A DNA stretch of 64,000 nucleotides from Hemerocallis citrina (Eukaryota > Streptophyta > Magnoliopsida > Asparagales > Asphodelaceae). Location of the stretch: contig CM030366.1 in assembly GCA_017893485.1 (NCBI GenBank), positions 184,681,947 through 184,745,946 on the forward strand, written 5' to 3'. The position numbers and the translations under genes were made by a program. Positions 9,651 to 22,178 of the stretch are shown here, piece after piece. The first letter of the stretch is position 1; each line of letters starts with the position of its first letter. Below the pieces are notes generated by a model, which worked only from the letters and a program-made list of their open reading frames with translations, made no database searches and was not told the origin of the DNA.

Positions 9651-12600
9651 TGTTCGGTTTGGTTGGTTAGATTTGGGCCTATTGAGTATTTGGGGTTGTT
9701 TTGGGCTAAATATAAATTATTTTAATAAGCTTGCTGGGTTTGGAGTTGGTGAGGTGATGTGAGTCACTCAGACCATGAAAATAAGAGAAGATAAGTTCTT
9801 TACTTTCCAGTACGTTGATTAAAATTATTTGTTAAATATTTTGTTATGTGCTTAAAAGTTCAAAAACATTTGTTTTGAGTCTATGTTTTAAATTACAATA
9901 TTGATATGTTGTGCTAAAGTTCAAGACTTTATTATTCATTTTCCTTAATTAGTTCAAGTTTGAATAATTGTTTTGGCTATGTACTAAAGATCAAATATTT
10001 ATTTTGATAAGTTCAATTATAAGTTTTGATTATAAAGTTGTATCTCCAATTAAATTGTTCTTAGAATTAAATAGAGCTAATAATTCGTTTAATTGGCTAA
10101 TCTTTAACAATTTAATGAATGTAGGAACTTTAAAGTTACTTACAAATTGTGTGTGTTGGAGACGATGGATATGCATCAAGGTTGAATAAGTCCGCACTAT
10201 GCAGGCTTCTCCATCGAATTTGGAAAACACTTCTAACTTGAAGTGTCGGTGTGATCTACTCTAATCTTTCTTAGTATTTTCATGTGATGAATGTGTTAAC
10301 GTTTTGTGCATTTAATCACATGATTGAGAGTTTTAGATCATAATTATTCTCATTTTGAAACTAGCATGTTTAGGGTTGTCGAATGTGCATTATCATACTA
10401 TGTGTATAGACATATTGGCTAAATCCATCATTTGCAGTTTGTGTGAGATTCTATGTTTGCTTTTCTAATAAAGTTTAATGTATAAGGTGTATAATAAATG
10501 TTTGTAACTTAAGAAAGAGCATCTTTTAGTGCATGGTATGACTCTATTAGTTATGCTTTGTTCTTTCTCGTTCATTGTACTGTGCGTGCAAAGTTGAATT
10601 ATAACATATTAGTCATTATCTCGTTTAGCATTTCGAAGATGATGAAGAACGAATAAAGAAATGAGCTCTTTGCTCAATGTGTTTGAGCATATGGACATTA
10701 TTCGAACCACAAGAGAAAGCAAATAGTTTTGTGAAATGTGGTAGAGTAATTTTGTGTTAACTGACATTGTTATTATTTTATAATGTGCTTGTATAGTTAA
10801 TGACATGTGAAAGTTGAGTTTAACAAACGACAATAGTAGTTCTAATTTGTGTAGTCCTTGAAAATGGCATAATAGGCTAGGACATATGAACTATATGTTA
10901 AATTGTTTATTCTTGTTAAAACTCATAACTCTGCTATACGACACCTCATTAAATATGACAATTGTGAAATTTGTGCTCAGATTATGATCACTAGAAAATC
11001 ATTTAGTATGTTCTCTAGGAGTGCACAACTTCTTAAGTCAATATATTCTGATATTTTTGATCTCTGTAGCTTTGTGACTAGATGAGACGATGATTGGTCA
11101 GAAGTATTTAACCAGTTATATAGATGATTATTGAATATTTTTCATATATATGGAGGATGCAGCACTCGCTATTTTGATAAACTAAAAATCTAGTTAAACG
11201 CTAAGATCAAAATATTTTAGTTTTTATAGAGGTGGTGAATATGTTTTAACAATTTTAGAGAAGTTTGCATTTGGCATAATCTCTAGTGCACTCTATTTAC
11301 TACAGTCAAAATGGTACTGATAAAAGTTAGAATCAAACACTTAGTGAAATATTGAATTCTATATTATTGACCGTTTTGATTCTGTGTAACTATGAGTGAT
11401 GTTGTATTGTTAATCATATTCCAAATATGTTACTACACTCTAAATTGAATACACCTTGTAGATTATGGCATAAAAACAAAAATAATTTTGTTAAAGTGTA
11501 AATATGTGTTGTGATACATTTGTTAGAGTATATAACCCTAGAAGGCCTAAAGTAAGATCCATAATAAATATTTGTGTGTACTTAGAAAGTGCAGAATGTA
11601 GTTCTGTGGATAAATGTTAGATCTATCTAATTTATGTTAGAAGAATCTAGACTTGCAGAGTTCTTTGAGGATGTGTTCATCAAAGATGAGTGTATGAAAT
11701 TATCTAGTCCTACTGACATGGTTAATGATTCACTGTTGGAATCAAGAACCAGTCCTACTGACACTTAAACTTCAATGGCAAATGAGCCAAGAAGAGTCCT
11801 TAGTAGACAATGAGATGAATTTGTGTCATACAATGATACTTTAAATTAGTTGATCTGCCGAAAGGGACTAAAACTATAGTAAGTAAGTGGGGTTTTGTAG
11901 AAGAAACTTAATTTTGATTGTTCACTAGCAATTTTAATGCATTTTAGTAGCTAACGGATTGACTAAGATAAATGGGATAGATTTGTTTGATGTCTACTCA
12001 CATATTTTTCATATTGCTACAATAAGTATTCTTCTTACCCTTACATCTATTGAAAATTTTGTTATTCATATAGGATATTTAAACAGTTTTGTACTAAAAG
12101 TTTTGTACTTGATGTTTTGTACTGAACAGTTTTGTACTGAAAAGTTTTGAACTAATATGTTTAGTGAACGAGTTTTACAATTTAGCAAAATTATTGTATG
12201 TTTTTAAAACATATATAGTTGACGAATAAATAATTTGACAAATTTCTTAAAGAGCCTAGTATATGAATCAAGTAATTTAGATCAGTGCCTTTAATTTTGT
12301 AGTGTGTCAAATATAATGGCTATTATTCACTATATCTGTTGACATGGTTGTTCTTGGAAGTGACATCTCTATTACAAATGAAGTTAAAATTGTGCTATCC
12401 AAAGAATTCAGCATGAGACACCTAGGTATTGTAGACATCATAGGTATAAGGGTGAGTTTCGGTTGGCAAGAGATAACTCTTAGTCAAACTAATCAAATCA
12501 AAATGTGATTCAAAAGTGGGGATATAGTGATTGAAAGTGTGTTTTGAAATACCTTATGATTATGATAAAAGTGTGGGGACATGGTTGGATTCTTGTTTCA

Positions 12601-13340
12601 TTCCAATTTTGATGAATCAGAATCAACCATAATTGATTTGACTGTTCTGTTATTCCAATATGAAACATAATATAGTTCTTGTGTATAAACTATAATAGTT
12701 CTTGTTCTTTATTTTGTTAAAGAAACTTGATTGTGATGCTTACGTTACATTTTGCTAAACTATCATTGAATTTTACTAAGTTCTTTATTGGAACTAGATA
12801 CTTTATAAAATTCGCTAGAATTCTTAGAGATGTGTCTCTTGATATTCTTGTTTTTAATAAGCTAACAAAAATGGAGGAGTTGAATCTGTCAACATAGATT
12901 TCAAAATAATGATTTGCTCAAAATGGAGGAGTAAACATAAAGCGGTGTGCAAGGATAGAGTTTCAGTTTATTTCTTTCGAGAATAAATTAGTCATTTGCT
13001 TGATAAAACTTCTGTTGAGTTTAAGACTTGTGTTCATTGAGCTTAAAACTCTTATTTTGTTCTTGAAGTTTATTTGCTTTGTTTGATTTTGAAACTATGA
13101 CATTTCTCCAGTTGGTTTAGTCATTGTAAACTATTATGTTGTGATATGCTTTGAGAACTATTTAATTATTTTGGTTTAGTCTTTTTTGAACTATTCGGAT
13201 TTATAATTGATTTAGTCCTTATGAACGGTACATTGAGTGATGCATTTTTTCTATTTCAAGACTGTTATCAGCCAATCAGCTTCATGTTGAACTGATGAGA
13301 TAATTCAGTACGTTTATATATTGAGAATATAGGAGGAGAT
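9651..13340 (+). pseudogene. Copia-2 gag-pol remnants
   Basis: Coding traces appear in copia order on the plus strand. They are GAG-pre-integrase at about 10865-11085 (CEICAQIMITRKSF and a FDLCSFVTR block), integrase scraps to about 11500, RT start at about 11955-12100 (GIDLFDVYSHIF, then SIENFVIHIGYLNSF, matching the copia GIDYFDTYAPV and HQMDVKTAFLN blocks), and the post-YVDD part at about 12390-12500 (EFSMRHLG, then EITLSQTNQIK). Stops and shifts are frequent and the catalytic YVDD box is not recognisable. From 9651 to 10860 only AT-rich decayed sequence, presumably former gag, is seen. Confidence 0.75.
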
Positions 13341-13620
13341 TGTTGGATATATAGGTATATTCTCACTATATGGATAATATTATGTGTAATATTATTCTAT
13401 GGGTAACACGTATGTTACACGTACTAATTGTATTGATATCGGAACGCATGTTGAATGGGTTGAGAACCCAGTATCCAAACCAGTATTTACCCTATAAATA
13501 CTAGCTTGTGATAGTAGTCTAGGTATTCCAATTTTGATACCTAGGGTAAATATCTCAAGCACCTTAGTCTAGGATATTAACCCTAATTTCTATTGTTATT
13601 ATCTCTCATAATCTCTAAGA
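13341..13620 (+). repeat. Copia-2 3' LTR
   Basis: Partner of 8782-9062, preceded directly by the purine tract. Its last bases CTAAGA align with TTGACA of the other LTR. The flanking GATAC belongs to the target duplication. Confidence 0.8.
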
Positions 13621-13625
13621 GATAC

Positions 13626-14110
13626 AAGTAGTCGATGACCACAAACATGTTTGTAAGCTTATTACCGAACATTCTTATGGTGGATTTTATACATTTAGGG
13701 AAAACTGGAATGGTCCAATCAAAGCATACGAGCGATGCTCATGTGTCCCACTAATGAAGCAAATAATAGATAATGTGGGATGGCACCGTTTTTTCACGAT
13801 TGATACGGAGAACTTATCTCAACGGCTTGTGGATGTCTTGGTTGAGAGATGTGGGGACGCTACTCACACATTTCGCTTGTCGTATGATGAGTTATGATTC
13901 AGCCCATTGGATTGGGCATGCTAACGGGGTTATCCATCGTAGTCGGTAAAATACCTCCGTGTAATGACGATGAGTACCCCTTCGAAGCAGTTCATGCTCG
14001 ATTCCTTCCTGTGATGACCGAATCTGATTGGAAGTCTCAGGAAATACGATGTTCATTCCTGAAGAAGTATTTTCATAGCATTATGATCGAGGCAGCTAAA
14101 GTTCATAAAA
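13626..14110 (+). pseudogene. PMD (MAIN-like) gene, middle fragment
   Basis: The plus frame from 13626 gives HSYGGFYTFRENW, CVPLMKQIIDNVGWHRFF and RLVDVLVERCGDATHTFRL. These match the N-terminal half of the plant mobile domain found in MAIN/MAIL1, serine/threonine phosphatase 7 long-form and transposon proteins. A one-base shift near 13890 follows, and the frame then continues MIQPIGLGMLTGLSIVVG to 14110. The family function is transcriptional and silencing control for host members and unknown for transposon-borne ones. The fragment ends exactly at element T, and the frame resumes at 43926 (KVHNTIAVTV junction), so one gene was split by a 29.8-kb insertion. Confidence 0.75.
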
Positions 14111-17100
14111 TGTCATGCCCTGCTTTCCAAAAACACAGAATACGAGTGCGTGACGAAGCCCAGCGAATGATTTAAACATCATTCATAAGTTGTAGGATCG
14201 ACTCAGCATCACAACAAGAACATAACAAGAGATATATATAACCAAGCATGCATGAATAATTTATTAGCAACAGAAACAATTGAAACACAATAATAATATC
14301 CAAATAGTTTCAAGTCTGGATCAAGTTAAAACTCGGGAACATCAGCCCATTACAAGTCTTAAGTAGTAGAAATTTAAGTAACTCAAGAGAAATAAATAAT
14401 CTAAGCAAGTCCTTTCTCCACTTGAAGACTAAAATCCTTGCTCACCGATTCCAGCAAGTAGCACGTCTTCCAAGTCTGCTTAATAAATATAAAAAGGGAA
14501 AAATAGGGAAAACAAGAGAAAGTGCCCTTAGTGCAAGTTAGGGCCACAAATAGTAAAAACGAGTATAGGTAATGTGGAACAAGAATTGGAATCAAGAATG
14601 TAACAGGGATACAACAAGTAGTGGAAATCCAAGAACTAGCTAGTAAGAAGGACAACTCAAGTAAACAAGCTAGATAACAAATACTAATAGTGGAGCAAGT
14701 GACAAGTGAACATGTAGGGGTATCTAACCTCAAGTAACAGGCATCAAGTACAAGTGTCAGGTAACAAGTCTCAAGTCTAGTGTCAAGTTGTCAGGTCTCA
14801 AGTATCAAGTTGTAAGTGTCAAGTATTATTATTCAAGTATCAAGTCTCATGTAACATGTCATCAAGTATCAAGTAAACATATATCAAGTTCAAGTTTCAT
14901 ATTTCAAGTCTTGTGGTTATTACTATCTAGGTAGCACTTCATGCATCCATCTTTTTACTACATGGTTGCTACATCAATACAATTTCGTTTAGGCCTGGTA
15001 ATGGAGTCTATAGGGCAGTGTACTCAGGTGCCAAGTATCAAGCAAGTGATCAACCATGGGCTCTAGAGGTGGCCCCCGTAGGCTCTAGAGGTGGCCCCCG
15101 TCACCCATGACGTGGCACTTAGTTCTACGTGGCACTTAGTTCCATGTGATCTCAAATATATATCATGTAATCATATAATGGGCTCTAGAGGTGGCCCCCG
15201 TAGGCTCTAGAGGTGGCCCCCGTCACCCATGACGTAGTACTTAGTTCTACGTGGCACTTAGTTCCATTTAACATAAAATTTTGGAAAATACAGGCTCCCT
15301 TCCGAGTACACTTACCTATATTGTCCACTACTATGGTCTTTCCCTTAAACCCCGGCTTGTTACTTTTATTAATTTTTATCAAGCAATCATGCAAGTGTGT
15401 GAAATAAGTCAAGAAAACATAAACATAGACATGGGACAAGTTTGAGATAATTATATAGCGTATTCGAGGGTCAATACGAACAAAAATGTCACGAACAACG
15501 AAAATCTCAAATCTGGACAGCACGACGTTGCTGTACCAAAACTGCGATTTCCGTTGCTACGAGATAGCGAATATGGATCCGTCAGGAAGTCTAGAAACTA
15601 GACTTCTTTCCGGTTCCAACGCATATAATTAAGGTACAAGAAAGTTGTGGTAACATGTGTCAAAACAGCGAACTACACTGCTAATGTGTTCAGGCAGAAT
15701 TTGCGAATCTAAGTTTAAACATGTGAAACAGGGTTGAAACATTACAAATAAATTCTGAAAAAAAATTGGGGATGTCCTATAGGGTGTCCAGCAACAGCAT
15801 ATAAAATTTCAAGTCAAACGCTTACTGTTAACATAGTTAAATTAATTTGCAAACTAAAGATGTGCAGCAGTTTTGTGAATCTGTGACTACCGACACAGCT
15901 GCATTAAAACTGCGATAACTCCTAGACCGTAACTCAGAATTCAAAAATTCTGGAGGCTATATATATCTAGACATCCAGAGGTACATTTATTGTTCAGGGC
16001 TCAGGTTCAGATTCTGAAGTTAAAGGGGTCAAAACAGCATAGTAAGGTCCAGGACAGCGACAAGTGTGAATGTCTTACATGTATAGGTTGCAGGATAATT
16101 GGTTGTTAGGCGCCTAGATTTATGTGTGATACAAATACGGGGTAATGGTTATCAAAACAGCTAAAAATATTTATTTCTCAACTCAAATGGGTGCAAGATC
16201 ATCACATACAAGATACAAGACACATCTACAAATCTAGGGTTCTTAATTTTATATGTTCATGTGTCTAGGAGATAAAATGAGCCCAAGTAACTATAATAGA
16301 ACAATGAAATTGTTGTGACTCTTAAGATTATCAAATTAATGAGAATTAATATTTGATCAACAACGACGAGTCAAGGAGGAATCACAACTACTAATTATTT
16401 GTGGTATTTTCAAATTAAACGCTTGTACTAGAACAAAAATTTATACAAGATGAATACTTGCCTTGATTGGATGAGGGCGTTGATCAACGATCGAGATCGG
16501 ATGGATCGGATCAGAGCGGATCTTGATGGAAGATCAAGATCAAGATGATCGGACAGCTGAATCTGCTCTGATCTGAGTTGAAGATCACGATCGGATGGAC
16601 GGCTGAGATCTGATCGGATAGTGATGATCAAGATGAAATGATGATGGGGATCCAATGGCCAAGAATCAATCAATCAAGATCACAATCAACGGACGGCTCA
16701 CAATCAATATGATCAAAACCCACACAGCAATCAGATTTGATCTTGAAGGAGATCGGATCTTGATGAGATCCGACGGCTCAGATCAAACCAACCACTCCTC
16801 CTTCCCTCCTTCTCTGTTTGATCAATCGCAGCAATGGCGGTGGGCGACGACTGGCGGTAGGCGGTGGCACTGAACGGCGACCATGGCGGTGGTGGTCAGG
16901 GGCTGCCGACGACGCCGCAGGTGGCTATAGTCGCCGCTGTCGGCTTGGCTAGCTACGGCGTGGGGATCGCGCGCTGTGGGAGGCCGTTGCCGAGGTGGGA
17001 TCGCGGCGTGAAGAGGAGAGGAGGAGTGTGCACGGGGGTTGCGAGGGCAGCGCAGGGGTGGACGGGAGAGAGAAGACACCGCTGGTGGAGGGGAGCAGCG

Positions 17101-17996
17101 GGGGAGTCATGGCGTCGTGGGGGCTGTCGTCGTTGTTGTGGGGATCGTGACAGGGAGAGCAGAGATAGGGAGTCACGGCGAGGGCGCGACAGGGAGGACG
17201 GTGCTGCCGGAAGACGGAATGAGGGAGAGAGGAGATGGGTTAGTGTTGGTTGGGAGAAGGAATGGAGAAAGGCAGCGGGATGAAGGTGAAAAGACGGCTG
17301 GGGTGATAGGTTTACACAGTGGGTATTAGGTTAGGGTTAAGTGTAGGTTAATAGGGTATTTATATAGTGGGTTATGGGTTTGGGTTTAGATGGATTTGGA
17401 TCCAATAAGTGATGGGTATTGGTTTTGGGTTTAAAAATCCAATTGGAGGTAATTAAATAGAATAGGCTCTGTAAGACATACTTATATATATACGTATACA
17501 TTAAATCATGAACAATTAAAACTAATAGTAATAAAAATAATAATAACAATATCAAATAGAAATAATAATACTAATAACAATAATAATAACAAAATTGGAT
17601 TTTCAATAAATAATCAAAGATAACAACAATAAAATAAAACTAATAATCATATTAGTAACTACAAAAACAATAATAATATTAGCAATAAAAATAATAATAA
17701 TAGTAACGATAATAATAATATGAATACAATAATAAGATTTGAGTTCAGTAGATTCATTAAAATTCATTAAAATCCAAATCGAAATAACATAATAGATTTG
17801 GACTAAAATATGAATAGTCGATCATTTGAAAACAGTAAATAAGGTTGAATTATTCCATTATTCAAAAATAAATATAATTGTTCAGGAAAATATTCTAAAT
17901 GTAAAGTTCAAGCCGAATTTAACAAATACTAAATTTATAAATTTTAATTACATAAAAATACATAGAAAATACGTATTTACGAAAACAGGGGTTACA
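14111..17996 (-). repeat. Element T 3' LTR (left copy, intact)
   Basis: A 3.9-kb LTR with these parts in plus orientation: a CAAGT-rich minisatellite (about 14730-14920); two tandem 121-bp copies of a CTCTAGAGGTGGCCCCCGT unit (15058-15150 and 15179-15270); a conserved CTTGTAC...ATACAAG stem-loop (16422-16449); a GATC-dense segment (16480-16790); a GC-rich block (16800-17290); and a minus-strand TATA motif CACTATATAAATACCC (near 17354-17369). Open frames in the GC-rich block on both strands look accidental. The TATA and GC-rich leader fit an LTR promoter read on the minus strand. Confidence 0.85.
16422..16464 (-). promoter_or_regulatory. Conserved LTR stem-loop and GC-AG-donor-like motif (T, left)
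   Basis: CTTGTAC (16422-16428) pairs with ATACAAG (16443-16449), one mismatch, around an AGAACAAA-containing loop. ACTTGCCTT follows at 16456-16464; on the element strand it reads AAGGCAAGT, which matches the consensus of a GC-type 5' splice site. The same module occurs at 24166-24205, 30569-30609, 34974-35013 and 36845-36887, in otherwise diverged LTRs. Function is unknown. Confidence 0.5.
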
Positions 17997-18769
17997 AATC
18001 CTACCCACCTTACACAAAAATTTCGTCCTCGAAATTTGCTTAGCCGGTACATAGGATAGGGCTAAGCAAACTGGGGGGTAACTAGGCAGAATTAAAGGGG
18101 AAGGAACAAGCAGTGGCAACACCAGAGGAATAAGAAGTGGATAACAATAAGGTCAAATGGAAGGCATGAAAGAAAAATAAGTAGTATCAAGAGGAAGGAA
18201 ACAACACATGGTAACAAAGCAAGATAGGGAGTAAGCAGAACTGGAATCAAAGAGAAAAAGACAGAGAAGAATTGAATCAAACAATGAATGGGTGAATGAT
18301 GGCAAAATGGAATGCAAGCCGGAAGTAACCGGTATCAAAAAAAATGAAGAAGAACAACACAAGACTTGCAAGATTACAAAGCAAAGAGATAAAGAAAATA
18401 GAAAGAGTGGAATCGAAGAAGGGATGGAAAAGGAAAAGATGAACCAAGCAACGAGTCAACGGATGAGAACAAATGCAAGAGATAGGGGATAACAAACAAC
18501 GCAAGGAAGGAGAAGCAACAATAGGATCCTGGGACCTGTGGGTTATGGGCCCACCACGCTTCCGCTGTGACACTCTGATGGTAACGTTCCAATCTCCAGA
18601 CATGTCGTTGTAGACCACGTGACACCAAGCGACGATACGAGCAGGAAGAAAAGAATGAGACACCAGGATCAAGGAAAGTTTGGGCTCCAAACAGAGATAA
18701 GCAATAATGCAAAATGGATATAAAGCTTTAGCTTTAATCTAAATAATTAAAAGATATAATACAGATCAA

Positions 18770-19420
18770 AACTAATGGCTTTAACAGAAATAATAACAAC
18801 AACAAATATCATTGATAATAATATCAATAGTAATAGAATAATAATAACAATAATAAAAACTAATAATAACAATGATAATAATAAAATTAGTAATAATAAT
18901 AACAAAATAATAATAATAACAATAATAATAACAGAAATCAAAATCATCATAATCATACAGGTAATAATAATAATATAATAAAATAAAAATATCAAAAATA
19001 ATGACAATACATACACGACAGTGTTGGATTTTACATATTCATGAAAATAATGCAGTAATAATAGAAATAATAGCAGCATTAAAAATAATAACAATGATAA
19101 TAAAAATAATAGCAATAATAGTGATAATATCAACAATAATAATAGCAAAAATAATAACAACAATAATAATAACAGCAATAGTAATAACAATAATAATAAC
19201 AACACCAATAATAATAATAACGAACACAATAGCAATAATAATAATAGTATCAGTATTAATAAAATGACAGTAACAATAATAGAAGCAATAGCAATAAAGA
19301 TAATGAACACAATAATAATAACAGCAATAGAAATAATAATAATGATAACAATACCAAAAATAATAACGAAAACAATAGCAATAATAATAATAATAGCAAT
19401 AATAATCTTATACACAAAAT
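18770..19420. repeat. AAT/AAC-type microsatellite
   Basis: About 650 bp of imperfect ATAATA and AACAAT trinucleotide-like repeats with scattered interruptions. Similar shorter tracts lie at 17520-17720, 19780-19980, 20050-20200 and 43460-43660. This pushes base composition to extreme AT and makes long spurious open frames. Confidence 0.85.
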
Positions 19421-19588
19421 AGAGTAAATCAACTATACGAGTTCAAATTGTATGGAAACATAAAGTGTAACAGTATAAACAAGATGTCATAAAGGAAATA
19501 TTTCTTTACCTTTAGTTTCATTATATAAGTAAAATTTGTCTTGAAATATCAATTAGCAAATAGATAGAAAATCTTGTCTCCTTAACAT

Positions 19589-19732
19589 CAAGTTGCATGT
19601 TTGCCTTCACGGCATCAGGTTGCAGGTTGCCGTCTGGATATTCGGTTGCACATTTTGCCTCCCCGATATCCTGTTGCAATTTGCCTCCATTGATATCGAG
19701 TTGCATATTTGCATCTCGACATTAGGTTGCAC
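19589..19732. repeat. Degenerate 28-bp tandem repeat in element T
   Basis: Roughly six copies of a unit with the core GGTTGCA followed by a TTTGCCTCC-like tail and an ATC/ATT start, spaced 26-29 bp. It is GC-richer than the microsatellite on both sides, so it stands out as a separate minisatellite. Confidence 0.6.
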
Positions 19733-19928
19733 CGAAGTAGTGAAATGTATATAAAATTGAGCATGCTCAGACTCAAAGCAAATTAATAATAATAATAGTA
19801 GTAACGATAAAAATAATAATACCAATAACAATAATAATAACAAAATATCGATACTAATAACAATAAGAATAACAATGATAATAACAATGATCATAACAAT
19901 AATAATAACAGTAATCGCAAAAAGAATG

Positions 19929-19962
<34 letters not shown>

Positions 19963-20944
19963 CAACAATAATATTGAAATATTAACAACACCAGAAAAAG
20001 TAGTAATGCAAGACAAGATATAGTTTGGGCCCAATATTTTTGTGGAAGTAATTTAATATTAACAATAATAATAAAATAATGAAAACAACAATAAGAATAT
20101 CAATAGTAGTAACAATAATAATAATACTAGTAATGATAATGAAAACAATAGCAATAATAGTAATACTAGTAATAGTAGTAGTAATAACAGCATTATACAA
20201 CAAAATAAGAATTTGTCTTATCAAAATAATCCAGTAGAAATATATAGTCGATCAACAATGAAAAGTGAAGTAAAATACACTATTGTTCGGAATAACAAAA
20301 TCTTTGTTGAGAAATATTTTTATAGAAGATCGAAAATAAATATAACAAATAATAATCAAAATACAGAAAGTATTCGGGAAAAATAATTATAAGAAGAAAA
20401 TAGGTAGGAGAAAAATGTATCTATACCCAAAAAAGAGTTAAAGAGGAGGATGACTAGAAGGGACAAGAGAAAATTAAGGAATTGAATATGAAGGAAGAAG
20501 GACGAGGGGCAAAATCGGAATTGAAGAGAATATAGCAGGGGAGAAATAACCAACATGATACTCAATATGAATCAACAAACAAAAATGAATGCAAGGCAGG
20601 GAAAGCAATGAACGACACACGAGCTGAAATAAGAAGGGATCAACGAGGCAAGCAGAAAATCATAGATTGCTTGCATCGGAATCAAAAGAATATGGGTACG
20701 GAAAGAATAAACTTGCACCCAATAAGGAATCAATAAATCAGGATAACTGCAAGAGATGGAAGGAAGTAATGAATCAAAGAATTAAATATAAAGGAATCAA
20801 AATGGATGGGATAAGACTTGTGTCCAGATCGAGTTGATTATTAAATTATTCATGTGGTTGCATGGCCTGTTTAATGTTGAGTTAATCCTGACTGAGTCAA
20901 GCCTACCTAATGTATTAGTCAAACTAACACATTAGCCAAACCTA

Positions 20945-20956
20945 GCTCTGATACCA
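20945..20956 (-). other. Element T primer-binding site
   Basis: On the element strand the sequence is TGGTATCAGAGC, the complement of the 3' end of initiator methionine tRNA, 11 bases from the LTR end at 20968. It primes minus-strand DNA synthesis and shows that the LTR starting at 20968 is the 5' LTR. Confidence 0.88.
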
Positions 20957-20967
20957 CTAAAAAACTT

Positions 20968-22178
20968 TGTCACGCCCAAAACACAGAATACAAGTGTGTG
21001 ACAAAGCCCAGCGAATGATCTTAACATCATTCATAAGCTGTAGGATCGACTCAGCATCACAACAAGAACATAACAAGAGAGATATATAACCAAGCATGCA
21101 TGAATAATTTATTAGCAACAGAAACATTTGAAACACAATAATAATATCCAAATGTTTCAAGTCTGGATCAAGTTAAAACTCGAGAACATCAGCCCGTTAC
21201 AAGTCTTAAGTAGCAGAAATTTAAATAACTCAAGAGAAATAAATAATCTAAGTAAGTCTTTTCTCCACTTAAAGACTAAAATCCCTGCTCACCAATTCCA
21301 GCAGGTAGCACGTCTTCCAAGTCTGCTTAATAAATATAAAAAGAAAAATATAGGAAAAACAAGAGAAAGTGCCCTTAATGCAAGTTAGGGCCACAAATAG
21401 TAAAAACGAGTACAAGTAATGTGGAACAAGAATTGGAATCAAGAATGTAACAGGGATACAACAAGTAGTGAAAATCCAAGAACTAGCTAGTAAGAAGGAC
21501 AACTCAAGTAAACAAGCTAGATAACAAATACTAATAGTGGAGCAAGTGACAAGTGAACATGTAGGGGTATCTAACCTTAAGTAACAGGCATCAAGTACAA
21601 GTGTCAGGTAACAAGTCTCAAGTCTAATGTCCAGTTGTCAGATCTCAAGTATCAAGTTGTAAGTGTCAAGTATTATTATTCAAGTATCAAGTCTCATATA
21701 ACATGTCATCAAGTATCAAGTAAACATGTATCAAGTTCAAGTTTCATATTTCAAGTCTTGTGGTTATTACTATCTAGGTAGCACTTCATGCATTCATCTT
21801 TTTACTACATGGTTGCTACAGTCAATAAAATTTCGTTTAGGCCTGGTAATGGAGTCTATAGGGCAGTGTACTCAGGTACCAAGTATCAAGCAAGTGATCA
21901 ACCATGGGCTCAAGAGGTGGCCCCCGTAGGCTCTAGAGGTGGCCCCCGTTACTCATGACGTGGCACTTAGTTCTACGTGGCACACAGTTTCATGATCTCA
22001 AATATATATCATGTAATCATATAATGGGCTCTAGAGGTGGCCCCCATCACCCATGACGTGGTACTTAGTTCTACGTGGCACATAGTTCCATTTAACATAA
22101 AATTTTAGGAAACATGGGCCCCCTTCCGAGTACACTTACCTATATTGTCCACTACTATGGTCTTTCCCTTAAATCCCG
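20968..22178 (-). repeat. Element T 5' LTR, segment 1
   Basis: Begins TGTCACGCC and parallels 14111-15350 of the left LTR, including the CAAGT minisatellite and the CTCTAGAGGTGGCCCCC units (here fewer copies). It stops at the C insertion. The last bases TCCCG (22174-22178) pair with CCCCG at 35775-35779 as the target duplication of C. Confidence 0.88.

Larger units (their letters stand above)
8782..13620 (+). mobile_element. Copia-2: highly decayed Ty1/copia element
   Basis: Direct LTRs at 8782-9062 and 13341-13620 start TGTTGGATAT. The purine tract AGGAGGAGAT (13331-13340) directly precedes the right LTR, which fixes the plus orientation. The flanks GAAAC (8777-8781) and GATAC (13621-13625) differ at one base and look like the target duplication. 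The interior keeps scattered copia pieces: pre-integrase, integrase, RT and the RT tail. The right LTR end has mutated (GA instead of CA). It inserted into the PMD gene and is clearly older or more decayed than the gypsy elements. Confidence 0.85.
17997..20967 (-). other. Element T internal region, non-coding
   Basis: The left edge repeats the Tekay-type tract beside the 3' LTR (rich in TTTCGTCCTCGAAATTT, near 18018-18040). The rest holds no gag, protease, RT or integrase motif. It contains AAT/AAC-type microsatellite (about 18770-19420, 19780-19980 and 20050-20200), a degenerate 28-bp tandem repeat (19589-19732) and A-rich spacer. A translated poly-isoleucine/leucine frame at 19415-18747 on the minus strand is only microsatellite. 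The right edge carries the primer site. Confidence 0.8.

Noticed and set aside
16822..17329. GC-rich open frames on both strands, also at 42827-43260 and 30685-31320
   Set aside because: They lie in the GC-rich LTR segment of T-family LTRs, occur in both LTR copies with frame-changing differences, and show no protein-family signal.
18747..19415. 222-codon minus-strand open frame rich in Ile, Leu and Val, like a membrane protein
   Set aside because: It is a direct translation of AAT/AAC-type microsatellite, with no start context or domain. The composition follows the repeat.
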